Part shown: piece after piece, positions 12,501 through 23,918 of the stretch | Numbering within the stretch: the stretch's first letter is position 1 | How the letters are laid out: each line of letters starts with the position of its first letter | Assembly (NCBI GenBank): GCA_947652605.1 | Contig: OX393582.1 | Location: forward strand, 14,222,544 to 14,286,543 | Reading direction: 5' to 3' | DNA from: Elmis aenea | Lineage: Eukaryota; Arthropoda; Insecta; Coleoptera; Elmidae | DNA length: 64,000 bases | Translations under genes and position numbers: made by a program | Notes under the pieces: model-generated | The model's input: the letters and a program-made list of their open reading frames with translations, nothing else | Told to the model about the DNA's origin: nothing | Databases searched by the model: none

Positions 12501-13275
12501 TCCTTTTTCGGGTAATTTATTTCAAAATATTGACATAATTTATTACTTCCCGGCATCCCGGGAAGAGGACCAATTTCTTCCCGGAACAAGCGATAATGTC
12601 AAATGTGAGAAACCCTAGTGACCACATAGAACTGAAGCCTTAGTCAAGGAAATTTTATCTTTTGCTGCTTATAAGTAGGGTACCTATATATAACAGGGTA
12701 TGGCCAAGCTTCACGAACCCTCCAAATTTCTCATAGCGGCAATGGGACTATATAGGATTTCTTTTATTAATTCAATTTTTAAACGAAATTTGAACGTAAA
12801 AACTCAATTGGCATGCGGAAATGGATGCAATGGTAAGTATAGCAACTGAAAAGTGAGTAAAATGAAGAGTTAATAATTGTTATTAGCTATTAATGTTTAA
12901 AAAACATATACGGAGCGCGTATTTCCACTGTAGGCATGCAACCCATGATACACGCAGTTGCAAACAATTGTTTACTTAATTCCTGTTTTAATGTCCAATG
13001 AGCAACTGAAAAGTATAGATTCATCAATTTAATTTCATATTTTATGACAAAATTACATTATTAATTCCAATTATTGCTATTAAATTGATGTAGACAAATA
13101 ATTACAATGCACATTTTCTTAAAAATTAAAAAAATAATTGTATTTAACTTAACTTATGAAATTTACGTATGGTAATAACTTACACAACTATCACTTATGT
13201 CTTTTAAAGTCTTGGATCACACTTAAACACTCTGAACACGCAAGAAAAAAATAAAATGCTCTCCATGCAAACTAT
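9531..13275. other. Long noncoding stretch between ZC2HC1 and pinocchio
   Basis: AT-rich. The only recognisable item is a repeated segment at 10211-10251 (listed separately). Several short frames occur but none has coding character. Confidence 0.5.
10211..10251 (+). repeat. Dispersed repeat segment, CGCCATRCGTAGTATGAAG type
   Basis: Reads ACTTTCGCCATACGTAGTATGAAGAAA-like here and recurs in inverted orientation at 34453-34491 with a few changes. A second TGGCGAAAGTG block at 10658-10668 could mark the other end of this copy. Family unknown. Confidence 0.5.
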
Positions 13276-13610
13276 ACAGGGTGCGGCATCACTTATGACA
13301 CCCCCACTTATTTTGTTATTGGAAAGAATTATCAAAAACAGTTTCAAAAAAAGTTGTTTGATACAGTATTTCCCATAATATTGTCATGTCAAATTTTTGT
13401 TTTCTTTTGTTTTTTTAGGAGTTACGGCAACACATTTGTTTTTTTTTAAATGGCACCATACATATTTGTTTATACGGTTTGAAAGACATTTTCTTTCTCT
13501 TTTCAACGTACTAAAACTTATATACCCTTCCATAACAAAATTTTTAAGAAAATCGCAAAAGAACAATCTGGTTTTAAAAGTGTACAGTATTAATTAATTA
13601 ATTTACATTA
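13276..13610. mobile_element. Half copy of a CAGGGTGCGGCATCACTT-type palindromic element
   Basis: A TACAGGGTGCGGCATCACTT end begins here and is followed by the A/T-run-rich arm sequence typical of these elements. No matching second arm is present, so only one half remains. Confidence 0.5.
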
Positions 13611-15841
13611 GTAGGCTTTGAAAATGATACAAAACGTACCCTACTTACAAGGTGTGAGAGAACGGTTTGTATGATCAACATGTATTTTTGAAGCAATACT
13701 TTACTGATGGGAAAGCATCTCAATAAAAGCTAACAAAACTACACTTTTTGAGTTCTTAGTAGTTTAATAACAGCGGATGTAACTAATAAAAAATCGTATA
13801 AGTTATTTATTTCCCCTTCAGTTGTGAGGTGTCCAGGTATTAAGAAGTTGAGAAATCTGGTCAACAAGTTATAACTTGTAGTTCATAAAAATGCTGTAAT
13901 TTGCCAGATACATTTTTATTGCGCCCCCCCCCCCCCTTTAAATCCTTTTAGGCAGTGTAAAAAGAACCACTGACTTTAATACATAAACCAATAACAGCTC
14001 TTTTATTACTGTTAAAAATGTATTGTTTAATAAGTCACAAATCGGGACTCATGGCAACTGTTTAAGATCCCTTATAACTAATTTTACAAAAAAAAAAACA
14101 ACTTTTCATTGTGTTTTGTTTATTAAACTATTGACACAGTACAAGGATTTTACAGTCATAAGAAAGCATTTTCAATATTTATGATATACAATACGAAATT
14201 TCAGTTTCACTTATGAAAGACCAGCTAGTTTTTACAATTAACTTACTATATTTTCTCAAGCCATCAACATTTTCTAGTATCTTATTTACAATGACTAAAA
14301 CAGGCTTTTTATCAGTATTCTGATATTAATAAATGCATTTTTACATTCAAATAAACTTGTAAAATCAGATATTCAAATTGAGTGACCATTACTGAATTTA
14401 CAAAATTATTTCAACCACACACACAATCACACTCAACGCAAATAATATTCAGGGATATAAAACACACTATAAATATAGCAGCCAATTTTAGATACAGCCA
14501 TGGAGATTTCATATAATAGAAGTTTGTTTTGATATTAATATACAGGCTATTAACAATTGAATTACAATTTATTTAAATAACTTATAAATTTGCCATAATA
14601 AATTGGCAGTATTACTAACACAGTACACACCTCACATTCTTCAACTTCTTGAGGTTAAAGTATATTTCCATTTGATTTGTGAACTACTATATATAATAAT
14701 CTATGATAAGCAACTTCTAAGTTATTACATTTAGATGTACAAAAGTTGTATCAAAATGTTTTAAAATCACTTGTTTTATTATTTTATAGATAGCAGTTTT
14801 ATAAGTAAGTACACTGATTTATTTATCAATAAGTTCTATTGAAAACTATGTGGCCTAAAGTCTCATACATTATTTAAATAATATATGCAAATGTAACATT
14901 CAATTGGACAAAAGTTAGGTGAAGTAAAAAGAAACAAAATTTAGAAAATTCGACAATGAAAAACAAAACAAAATCTAATCTACAGCTAATCTTCACCTTC
15001 TTTGTTCAAATTCAAAAGTGTTGTTTTTAATCTTGATCCAATTTTTTTTGTTGGTTCATTTAAATTCCAAAAAGTGACAATAAGCTGAAGTCACAAAATT
15101 TCTGTAATGTAAAATTAACTCAACATTGTAATTTCTGAATTCGTCCAACAACAAAGTTTTAATTAACATGGTAATAACTCAAATACTAAAGAAATGAGAA
15201 CCTGTTTTTAAACTTTGTTTAATCAAAATTCAGAGCGTTTGTGTATAAACTCATGAAGGTGCTAACCCTGATTGCGACCCAAGTTAAAAAATGTTATTTG
15301 TTTTGTTTATAACACCTGTTTTATAAATAATAAATCACAAATTACAACTTAAGCAAAGCCATAACTTAAAAAATATTGCCATAACCTGGCCTGTTTGAAA
15401 ACTGATTTAGGACTGCAGGTTAATTCTAAAATTCTTGACAATATATTTAAGTTGTTCTTTATTGTAATTACATACAATTTTTGGCGCTACAACTAAAGTT
15501 TTGTAATAACTATAGTGTACTTTACCTTTAGTGCTAGGGTGCCAGTTAATTTCCTTTATTAAATCAACAACATACAAAATTCATTTATTTAATGAAAAAC
15601 ATCAAAATGGTTCTAATAAATTAACGTAAAGAAATATTATTTACTTTTCAAAACAAACTTCTTGTGTTGGTTTTATACTAAAGTTAATTTAAAACATATT
15701 CTTACAAGGGTTACTGAAAGTGGTTTTCATTCACTTAAATTTCATGAAAATAGACTTCTTTTACTTAAAAATAGACGAGCAAAATTCAGTAATCCTCGAC
15801 ACATAAGTTTAACTTAAGTGTAACTACAATGTAAAATGGCG
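13611..15841. other. Region 3' of pinocchio
   Basis: AT-rich. The pinocchio 3' UTR must lie in the top few hundred bases. Minus-strand AATAAA hexamers occur at 15584-15589 and 15555-15560, 250-290 bp past the stop, and are candidate poly(A) signals. A run of C residues lies near 13923. Nothing else is supported. Confidence 0.45.
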
Positions 15842-15973
15842 TCAAGAATTGGCGGACATTTTTTCAAACTTGTTACACAAATCTTGTGCGAGGGTGTTGG
15901 TGGTACCATCGGAAGGGAGTTGGCAAGAGTGGTTACATTGTCCTTGCCAACGAGCTTTACCACAGGCATGGGA
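15842..15973 (-). CDS. pino: pinocchio homologue, exon 3 (C-terminal, with stop)
   Basis: Acceptor TTTTTTTGCAG sits directly above 15973; the frame enters in phase 0 and ends with TGA at 15842-15844. It encodes SHACGKARWQGQC and about 30 further residues. SHACGKARW joins the WKRDLTM end of exon 2, and this junction is strongly conserved in insect pinocchio proteins (recognised from memory). The product ends MSANS. Confidence 0.92.
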   Translation of the reverse strand, partial: SHACGKARWQGQCNHSCQLPSDGTTNTLAQDLCNKFEKMSANS

Positions 15974-16234
15974 CTGCAAAAAAATTACAGACATTGTTTT
16001 ATTACATAAAAACTGATCACAATACTGGCAGCAGAGTTCCAAATATTCTAAGCAGTTTTCAAAATTCATGCTGCAAAATGTTGAAGTGTTTGGCAAAAAG
16101 TTACAAAAATGGTTGCTAAGAAGTTTTGAGTTCATTTAAAATTAAAATGTGTCTGGTAATTATTAATATTCAACTACTGCTTATTATGCAAGAGTTCCTT
16201 AATTTAAAGAGTTTGGGAAATTATAGCAACTTAC

Positions 16235-16484
16235 CATGGTGAGATCTCTTTTCCATAATGCACCGCAAGTTCCCTCACAGCTGGGGCAAGGTCTTTCTAG
16301 GGCATATCCTCCACATTCGGTACAGTCAAGGGAAACATGAGCCTCGGCCCACGATACACCACAAGAGAAACAACTGCTCATCTGAAGGCGCAATTCTTCA
16401 ATGGTCATTGCATGCTCGGAATGTACTTGAGGACTACAACGACCAGTGATATCGTCCAGACTATGGCTCAGTGTTGTCAATGAG
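16235..16484 (-). CDS. pino: pinocchio homologue, exon 2 (cysteine-rich core)
   Basis: Acceptor TTTGTATTACAG lies above 16484 and donor GTAAGT starts at 16234. Enters in phase 2, exits in phase 0. Residues 17-99 of the 142-residue product. The conserved core starts MTIEELRLQ and then shows paired cysteines, C54-x2-C57, C70-x2-C73 and C82-x2-C85-x3-C89, ending WKRDLTM. This is the signature of Protein pinocchio, which in Drosophila contributes to odour-guided behaviour and is expressed in the antenna. Its biochemical role is unknown; the cysteine pairs suggest metal binding (inference). No signal peptide is obvious at the N-terminus. Confidence 0.93.
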
Positions 16485-17428
16485 CTGTAATACAAAAAAA
16501 AAAAACTTTGTTAGGAAAAACAATTTGAGAGCAAAATCTAGTGATAAACTTTGGGAAATTCCTTTAAGTTTATTAGAACTTAAGAAAACTGAAATTTAAA
16601 TAGAGTTGATATTATTTTCCATATTTTTAAATAAATCAATGTTTATGTTTGGGAATTCCAATGCAAAAAGCTTAGATACAGATTTAAATTAATATTGGTA
16701 TAACCCAATGGTGTCAAAAACTTTCTATGGACTATGTTACCTAATCACATTTTTGGGGAATTCATATTGTGATAGCTGACTTTTTTGTACTAAATAAAAC
16801 TTGCAAATAATAATCTTAAACTACAAAAATTTAATTTGCATATAAAAATTTTTAATGAATGTATAAGTATTAAGCGCTCTTCAAATAATTATCATTATAA
16901 TTTACAAATACAGTCGCTGATCAGGGCTCACTTAATAGTAACAGTGACACAAGCAGGGTATATATATGTATAGAAGCTAGTGCTTAAAGCGAATTGAACA
17001 AATAAAAGTTCAAAATAATAAAATTACAAACATTACTTCATCATTATCATAACTTAAACAGAAAAATTAAGTAACTTTTATTGAAAAAACAAGGAGACGT
17101 AGTTTTTAAAAATAAGAGGGGCACCAGGTTATAGGTAGAATTCGAAAAACTTTGGTGCCAGTCCTGGAATTGATGGTTCAGAAGAGCATTAATTTATTAC
17201 TATTTACAAAATCATTTTTCATTTTTTGTCAAATAATTTCTATATAGGAGGGGGGGGGGGACGGCAGAGCTATTTTGTTTATTTTAAAAAATAATCAAAT
17301 TGTAAAACTTTTAAAAATTTGAAAAAATCTGCATAAAAGGATATAAAAATACATTTAAGACTTGTATGTATTTTAAAGAGAAGTTATTTAAATTAAAGTA
17401 ATAAGGTTATCAAATAGTTAGGGTTTTT
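16485..17428. other. pinocchio intron, part adjacent to exon 2
   Basis: AT-rich intronic sequence with a short G-run near 17248-17260. No supported feature. Confidence 0.5.
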
Positions 17429-17875
17429 ATTTTTTTGATCACATAACATTAATTTTAATGTTTTTTATTTTTATAATGATTGTTTGTAGAAAAACGGATA
17501 AATCTATAACCTATAGAGCAGGGAATATAGCCTCAGTGCATAAATGGGTGTTAATAGCATATTTTGGGTTCAAAGGCTTAATTTAAATTATACAGTTTAT
17601 TATGATTGATCAGCTTTCAAACTCAAAAGATGCTTCTAATTTCACACACAGAGGTCTTTATGATGTTGACTATTTTTGAAGTAGGTACTATCACAAGCAT
17701 TAACATGTAAAAATTGTGTTTGAAAAAATAACATTTACAACTTCATTTTGACCGCAAACCATGCTAGTGTCATTGAAAAATGTTGAAAAACGCCTTAGAA
17801 TATTTATTTAAAGTTTTTACGTCATATTAACATATTATTTACTTTATTATCTATCATTTACTAATATGTATAATA

Positions 17876-18557
17876 TAAAAGGTGTTTGAAATTCGAGTTT
17901 AGGCATATAGGGATCTCACTTATTATAATAACTAAACTATAGGTTCAAATTTGGGAAAGTTGCTATTTTCGGTCTTTATTAATAATCCGAAAAGAAACTA
18001 GAATTATCTCAAACAGTAACAGAAAAAATTGGGAACAACCGGAAAATATGATTTTTGAAAATAACCTACAACTCCTTTGGATTATAAAATATTACAAATG
18101 TGTAAAAACATTACCTAAGCAACTTTTTAAGCCGAATCGAATGGTTATTACAACTTTTTTCTGGGTCAATTCGTTTTTGTTTTATGAGCATCAACTTTAT
18201 TTTTTCTTATTTTTTTTTCAGAATCCATTGACGTACCACACATTGTATTTTACTTCTACATTCATTTGAAAAAATGCGTTTTGGACAGTTTAGGTCGGTC
18301 GTTTTAGTTTATGTCGTTACCATGACAACCAATCAATAACCTTAAATTTTTGAAAGCTTATTACTTGTTGGTTGTTATAAAACAAACACGAATCGACTTT
18401 TTCCCAATTTTCTCGGATACCGTTTGTGATATTTAGAATTTCTTTTCAGATTAATAATGAGCACCGAATATAGCAACCTTGCCAAAATTTAAATATACTC
18501 TAGCTGTTATTATAAGCGAGATCCCCATGCTTAAACTCGAATTTCAAACATCCTATA
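17876..18557. mobile_element. GTGTTTGAAATTCGAG-type palindromic element, copy in locus A
   Basis: Left arm starts near AGGTGTTTGAAATTCGAG and the right arm ends with the reverse complement, closing in CATCCTATA. 682 bp. The arms also share the GGGATCTC-CTTATTATAATA block. It occupies the same site as the copy at 22416-23093, so it was inserted before the two loci diverged. Confidence 0.8.
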
Positions 18558-18933
18558 CAAGATTTGTTCAAATTATTTCTATAACAAAAACGAGATAATT
18601 GAGATGGTATACATGTTACGGTCAATTGGGCATTATTTATGATGCCCGAGCAATTTAAAAAGTGCCCATTGGGATGTGACCAAATAATAAATTTTATAGA
18701 AAATATTACATTGCCCGGGTATTATGAATAATGCTGGAAATCGAGTGGGCAATTTAAGAAAATTTTTATTCATATTTCTCTACATACAAAAATAAGAAGA
18801 TATTATATTAAAACAAATTTTTAAATAACTAACAAACAAATAAAGAAACAAACTGGTGGTGATAAAATAAGTATAAAATATACGTATGCCCAACTAAAAA
18901 AAACATATTAGGTATGTACTTGCAAATACATAT

Positions 18934-19487
18934 GTCGTAGGCATAATGTGAATACCGGCATTTTATAAAAATCCTGCAAAACGATGTAATCGGGAGGTCC
19001 TGGGTTCGATTCCCAGGGTCGACTGTCATTGTAGAGGTTTCAGGTGGTTTCCTCTATGGTTAAGGCAAATGCTGTTACTTCCACCTATCCTTACCCATCT
19101 TTGACTATCCACATCCCTACCCATTATCCGTGTACCTCTAACGACTGAAGAGGGGGTCAACTCCCCTATAGCAGTCTCCGCGCGAGCGGAAAAACACGTG
19201 ACCTTTGACCTTGCAAAACGAGCATCTCGTGTTTTGACTAGGCAAATAATAAAATGCCGGCCTAATTGTTTTTAAGAAAAACAAACCTATTAGCTTCATT
19301 TTTATTATTTATTTTAAAAAAATCTTTAACCTAACCCTCTACTATTGACCAAATGAATGAGGGTCAGGTTTTTGTTTGAACACAAATGTATGGGTTTAAG
19401 AAAAGTCATAATTTGCTCCTTTTGCCGGCTTTTTATAAAATGCCTAGGCGTTTCATAAAATGCCGGATTTCACATTATGCCTACGAC
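18934..19487. mobile_element. GTCGTAGGCATAATGTGAA-type TIR element holding a SINE
   Basis: Left end GTCGTAGGCATAATGTGAA and right end its inverted partner finishing in CTACGAC. Both arms repeat a CCGGCATTTTATAAAA motif, which also recurs near 19250 and 19435. Nonautonomous. Confidence 0.7.
18980..19200 (+). mobile_element. tRNA-related SINE
   Basis: A canonical RNA polymerase III B box, GGTTCGATTCC, lies at 19003-19013 in a CCTGGGTTCGATTCCCAGG stem-loop like a T arm. A non-tRNA body follows, containing ATCCACATCCCTACCCATTA. The same body recurs at 42570-42633. The upstream tRNA half and A box are degenerate, so this is not a functional tRNA. Confidence 0.65.
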
Positions 19488-19493
19488 ACAATA

Positions 19494-21316
19494 CAGGGTG
19501 AGTCACGACGGACGCGTCGGAGTTTTATGTCGAAACGGTTTATATTTTCCAATTTCTGTCGCTGTTAGATTATGTAAGTCAATAAGGGCTACATTTTAAA
19601 AATATTTTCAAATATACAGGGTGCTCCAAAAAAGAGTGCCATATCAAAGTTATACTTTTTCTTATGGAACACCCTATATATTTTTACATTTTTGGATTCC
19701 TCTTTTAATTTACTTCAAAAAATGTAAAAGGTTATATGGGTCTAAAGTCAACCGTTCTCGTGAAAATTGCATTTTCATGAAAATACAGTATTTTCAAAAA
19801 TTTTCAACATTTGAAAACTTTGACAAGTCTGAAGAAATTTGCTTGGAGATAAGACTGACAATAGATTATGTAACACTTTGCACCACCTACATTTTTAAAA
19901 TATTATACAGGGCGTTTTTTACGCTTGGTCAAACTTGTCAAACTTTAAACATCGATAACTCGTTTTTTTTAAATACAACACCCTATATTTTTTTACCCCG
20001 TCTTATAGAAAATTTAATTCTCTTTCGAAAATATTAATATTGTTTTATACCTAAAATTGATATTTTCCGAGATATCGCGATTTTATTGTTAATTATTAGG
20101 GCAAAGTAATATTTTCGAGTAGGCTATGAAGGTAGACAGCGGTAATTTGAAACAATTGAAAGAAAAAACAAGAAACTTATAATTTTATCGTTTGACTACA
20201 CACTTTTGACATATTTTTATAGGAAAGTTGTAGTTTTACCATACTTACGTTTAAATAGAGATTTTTTTAAATTATTTATGCATTTATTTATTGAACCAGT
20301 ATTATAAGATAATTACTAAATCCTATAAACCATTTTTTGTCTGTTTACGATACGACACTACGACACTCTACCGAAAACAGTACCAACCATGTTTTTTTTT
20401 TTAATGTAAAATTAGACAAGTTAGTATTACTTTTTTTTTTTAAATCAGCGTTCCGTTCTCGTACCTAATACATTATCAATCGTTTTTTAGGACTTGGCAA
20501 ACGATCAAACTCAATTATATGAAAAATAGTGTGGCCCTGATGAGAAACTTATATTTAAACGTAAACATGGTAAATCTACAACTTTCTTATAAAAAAATGT
20601 CAAAAATGTGTAGTCAAACGATAAAATTATAAGTTTCTTGTTTTTTCTTTCAATTGTTTCAAATTACCGCTGTCTACCTTCATAGCCTACTTGAAAATAT
20701 TACTTTGCCCTAATAATTAACAATAAAATCGCGATATCTCGGAAAATATCAATTTTAGGTGAAAAACAGCCTTAATGTTTTCGAAAGAGAATTAAATTTT
20801 CTATAAGACGGGGTAAAAAAATATAGGGTGTTGTATTTAAAAAAAAACGAGTTATCGATGTTTAAAGTTTCACAAGTTTGACCAAGCGTAAAAAACGCCC
20901 TGTATAATATTTTAAAAATGTAGGTGGTGCAAAGTGTTACATAATCTATTGTCAGTCTTATCTCCAAGCAAATTTCTTCAGACTTATCAAAGTTTTCAAA
21001 TGTTGAAAATTTTTGAAAATACTGTATTTTCATGAAAATGCAATTTTCACGAGAACGGTTGACTTAAGACCCATATGACCTTCCACATTTTTTTAATTAA
21101 ATTTAAAGAGGAATCCAAAAATGTAAAAATATACAGGGCGTTCCATAAGAAAAAGTATAACTTTGATATGGCACTCTTTTTTGGAGCACCCTGTATATTT
21201 GAAAATATTTTTAAAATGTAGCCCTTATTGACTTACATAATCTAACAGCGACAGAAATTGGAAAATATAAACCGTTTCGCAATAAAACTCCGACGCGTCC
21301 GTCGTGACTCACCCTG
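19494..21316. mobile_element. 1.8-kb palindromic element (CAGGGTGAGTCACGACGGACG termini)
   Basis: Arms of about 770 bp (19494-20262 and 20549-21316) are near-perfect reverse complements around a ~285-bp spacer. Ends are CAGGGTGAGTCACGACGG and its complement, bordered by TA. Each arm contains a 60-bp CAGGG...CCCTR block (19617-19676 and 21134-21193). The open frames in both arms are mirror images of the same AT-rich sequence and not genes. Confidence 0.85.
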
Positions 21317-21810
21317 TATATACACAAAAAAATTAAATCCTAGAGTTTCTATTTATTTTTTAATTAAAGTGACCAGAGAAATAATAGCAGTATTTATGAT
21401 GACCGGGCAATGTAATAAATTATCCTAGATTGTCGTAGGCAAATACAAAATTATTAAATTGCCTGATTTTATCGGTCATTATTTATTATGACCAAGCATT
21501 ATGGTAACTGCCCTGAATAATCGAATTGACCGTAACATATACATAGTGTGTCCAAAAGGTATGGAATATGCTATGTATCTCAGTAAATATCCACTTTAGG
21601 CAAAAATGTTTTGAAGAAAAGTTTTTTGGTACACTTAGTTTTCCACCGAAAGACAAAATTTAAATATATTTTTTTAAATAACAAAAGCGTATTGAAAAAC
21701 AATTGATCTTTTTTAATGACAAGATACCCCTATACTCATTTGATAGAGATTTTTTTCTCTTTTCAATGATGGGGTCACCATAAAAATTAAGTTTATGCTA
21801 AGAGGCCGGA

Positions 21811-22010
21811 NNNNNNNNNNNNNNNNNNNNNNNNNNNNNNNNNNNNNNNNNNNNNNNNNNNNNNNNNNNNNNNNNNNNNNNNNNNNNNNNNNNNNNNNNN
21901 NNNNNNNNNNNNNNNNNNNNNNNNNNNNNNNNNNNNNNNNNNNNNNNNNNNNNNNNNNNNNNNNNNNNNNNNNNNNNNNNNNNNNNNNNNNNNNNNNNNN
22001 NNNNNNNNNN
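21811..22010. other. Assembly gap, 200 N
   Basis: Exactly 200 N, a round size often used by scaffolders for gaps of unknown length. The flanks are overlapping versions of one locus. Confidence 0.99.
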
Positions 22011-23418
22011 ATTTTTTTGATCACATAACATTAATTTTAATGTTTTTTATTTTTATAATGATTGTTTTTAGAAAAACGGATAAATCTATAACCTATTCAG
22101 CAGAGAATACAACCTCAGTGCATAAATGGGTGTTAGTAGCATATTTTGGGTTGAGAGGCTAAATTTAAATTACACAGTTTATTAAGATCAACTTTCAAAT
22201 TCAAAAGATGCTGCTAAATTCACACACAGATGTCTTCATGATCGTATCACAAGCATTAACAAGTAAATATGTTTAAAAAAATAACATTTACAACTTCATT
22301 TTGACTGCAAACCATGCTAGTGCCATTAAAAAAGGTTGATAGAATATTTATTTAAAATTTTGAACGTGTTTTTACATCATATTATTTATTTTTTATTATT
22401 TACTAATATAATATAAAAAGTGTTTGAAATTCGAGTATAAGCATAGGGATCTCCCTTATTATAATAGCTAAAGTATAGGTTTAAATTTAGAAAAGTTGCT
22501 AAATTCGGTCTTCATTATAACCCGAAGAGAAATTGGAATTATCTCAAACAGTAACAGAAAAAATTGGGAACAACCGGAAAATACGATTTTTACAAATCGC
22601 CTACAACTCCTTTGAATTATTACAAATGTGTAAAAAGTCGAATCGGATGGTTATTACAATTTTTTTCTGGATCGATTCGTTTTTGTTTTATGACAATCAA
22701 CTTTATTTTTGCCATTTAAATAATCAAATAGATTTTTTTTTCTGAATCCATTGACGTACCACACATTGTATTTTACTTCTACATTCATTGCCAAATTTAA
22801 AAAAATGCGTTTTGAACTGTTTAGGCCGGTCGTTGTAGTTTATATCGTTACCATGACAACCAATCAATAAACTTAAATTTTTGAATTTTACTTGTTGATT
22901 GTTATAAAACAAACACGAATCGACTTTTTCCCAATTTTCTCGGATACCGTTTGAAATATTTCCAATTTCTCTTCGGATTATTAATGAGCACCGAATATAG
23001 CAATTAGCAACTTTGCTAAAATTTGAATATACTCTAGCTGTTACTATAAGCGAGATCCCCATGCTTAAACTCGAATTTCACACACCCTGTATAAAATTTG
23101 TTAAAATTATTTCTATAACAAAAACGAGATAATTGAGACGGTAGATAGTGTATCCAAAAGGTATGGAATATGCTATATATCTCAGTAAATATCCACTTTA
23201 GGGAAAAATGTGTTGAATAAAAGTTGTTTGGTAATTAGTTTTCCACCATAAGACAAAATTTAAATACATTTTTTTGGAATAACAAAAGCGCAATGAAAAA
23301 CAATTGAATTTTTTTAAATGACAAGGTACCCCTATATTAAACTCATTTGATAGAGAATTTTTCTCTCTTTTCAATGATGGGGTCACCTTAAAAATTAAGT
23401 TTATGCTAAGAGGCCGGA
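22011..23418. repeat. Copy B of the duplicated locus (empty site)
   Basis: Matches copy A (17429-18614 joined to 21545-21810) along its length but lacks the 2.9-kb transposon; the empty site reads GGTAGATAGTG near 23140. Copy B continues past 23418 into the rest of the mariner-like element where copy A is cut by the gap. Confidence 0.85.
22416..23093. mobile_element. GTGTTTGAAATTCGAG-type palindromic element, copy in locus B
   Basis: Orthologous or paralogous partner of 17876-18557, at the same relative position. The right end closes in CACACCCTGTA. Confidence 0.8.
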
Positions 23419-23918
23419 GAATATCGAAAATTTAAAGATCGTATTAGAGAAGAGATGAGGTATGAGGTCTATTACACCTAAAATGGTTGGGAATGTTATT
23501 AACACGTTTTAAAAACCGAGTTTATCATTGCCAAGCTGTAAATTGTAGATTTCGTCAAAAAAATTTAGTTCTTATGATATTTTTGTTAGAAATAAATACT
23601 AAACAATTAAAATAATTTGAGAGTATTTTGGCGTTTTTCTCAAAAAGTCTTAAGCGACTTTTTGCTTAAGCGCAAGGGTACTAAAGTTTTGCATCACTGA
23701 AAAGAGAAAAAATTCTCTATCGAATGAGTATAATATCATGTCATTTAAAAAAATTCAATTGTTTTTCATTGCGCCTTTGTTATTCGAAAAAATCATATTT
23801 AAATTTTGTCTTATGGTGGAAAACTAAGTACCAAACAACTTTTATTCAAAACATTTTTCCCTAAAGTGGATATTTACTGAGATATATAGCATCTTCCATA
23901 CTTTTTGGACACACTATG
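23145..23918. mobile_element. Mariner-derived MITE with long TIRs
   Basis: Ends CATAGTGTGTCC-like (left copy ATAGTGTATCC) and GGACACACTATG, bordered by TA on the right. Inverted repeats of about 250 bp contain the CAGTAAATATCCACTTTAGG block. The spacer holds a decayed transposase C-terminus (next entry). Copy A of the locus has the same left half at 21543-21810. Confidence 0.8.
23399..23570 (+). pseudogene. Mariner/Tc1-like transposase C-terminal relict
   Basis: Reads VYAKRPENIENLKIVLEKR and then a stop. Adjacent frames continue with RIREEM, then a TPKMVGNVINTF segment and an RVYHCQAVN segment. In order these match the tail of DDE mariner-like transposases (VYA..P..I..LK..IREEI, then an RxxxC motif). 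At least two frameshifts and stops make it nonfunctional. It lies between the TIRs of the element above. Confidence 0.65.

Larger units (their letters stand above)
18615..21536. mobile_element. GTTACGGTCAATT-type DNA transposon with nested insertions
   Basis: Ends are GTTACGGTCAATT and AATTGACCGTAAC, flanked by 8 bp GTATACAT (18607-18614) and ATATACAT (21537-21544), a 7/8 match. The empty site is preserved in copy B near 23140-23150. The inside is almost entirely other repeats: a TIR element at 18934-19487 that itself holds a SINE, and a large palindrome at 19494-21316. No transposase of its own remains. Superfamily uncertain; 8-bp duplications suit hAT or P-like elements. Confidence 0.8.
17429..21810. 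repeat. Copy A of a duplicated locus, carrying a 2.9-kb insertion, ending at the N gap
   Basis: 17429-18614 plus 21545-21810 (about 1452 bp together) match 22011-23418 over the whole length with scattered substitutions and small indels. The match starts at the first base after the N gap and stops at the last base before it (GGCCGGA). Copy A alone contains the transposon at 18615-21536. Confidence 0.85.

Noticed and set aside
13920..13936. C-run and the G-run near 17250 as functional G-quadruplex sites
   Set aside because: Single homopolymer runs without the spaced G-tracts expected; they may also be assembly-sensitive.
15842..16135. Full 97-codon minus-strand frame as one exon
   Set aside because: Only the part below 15973 is coding; above the TTGCAG acceptor it is intron sequence read through.
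18980..19055. tRNA gene
   Set aside because: A B box and T-arm-like stem exist but no acceptor stem, anticodon arm or intact A box; the downstream body repeats elsewhere, so it is a SINE.
19621..20037. 138-codon plus-strand frame and its minus-strand counterpart at 20755-21033
   Set aside because: They are the two mirror arms of one AT-rich palindrome; Phe/Tyr/Ile-rich composition with no motif, and arm-arm mirroring explains the duplicate.
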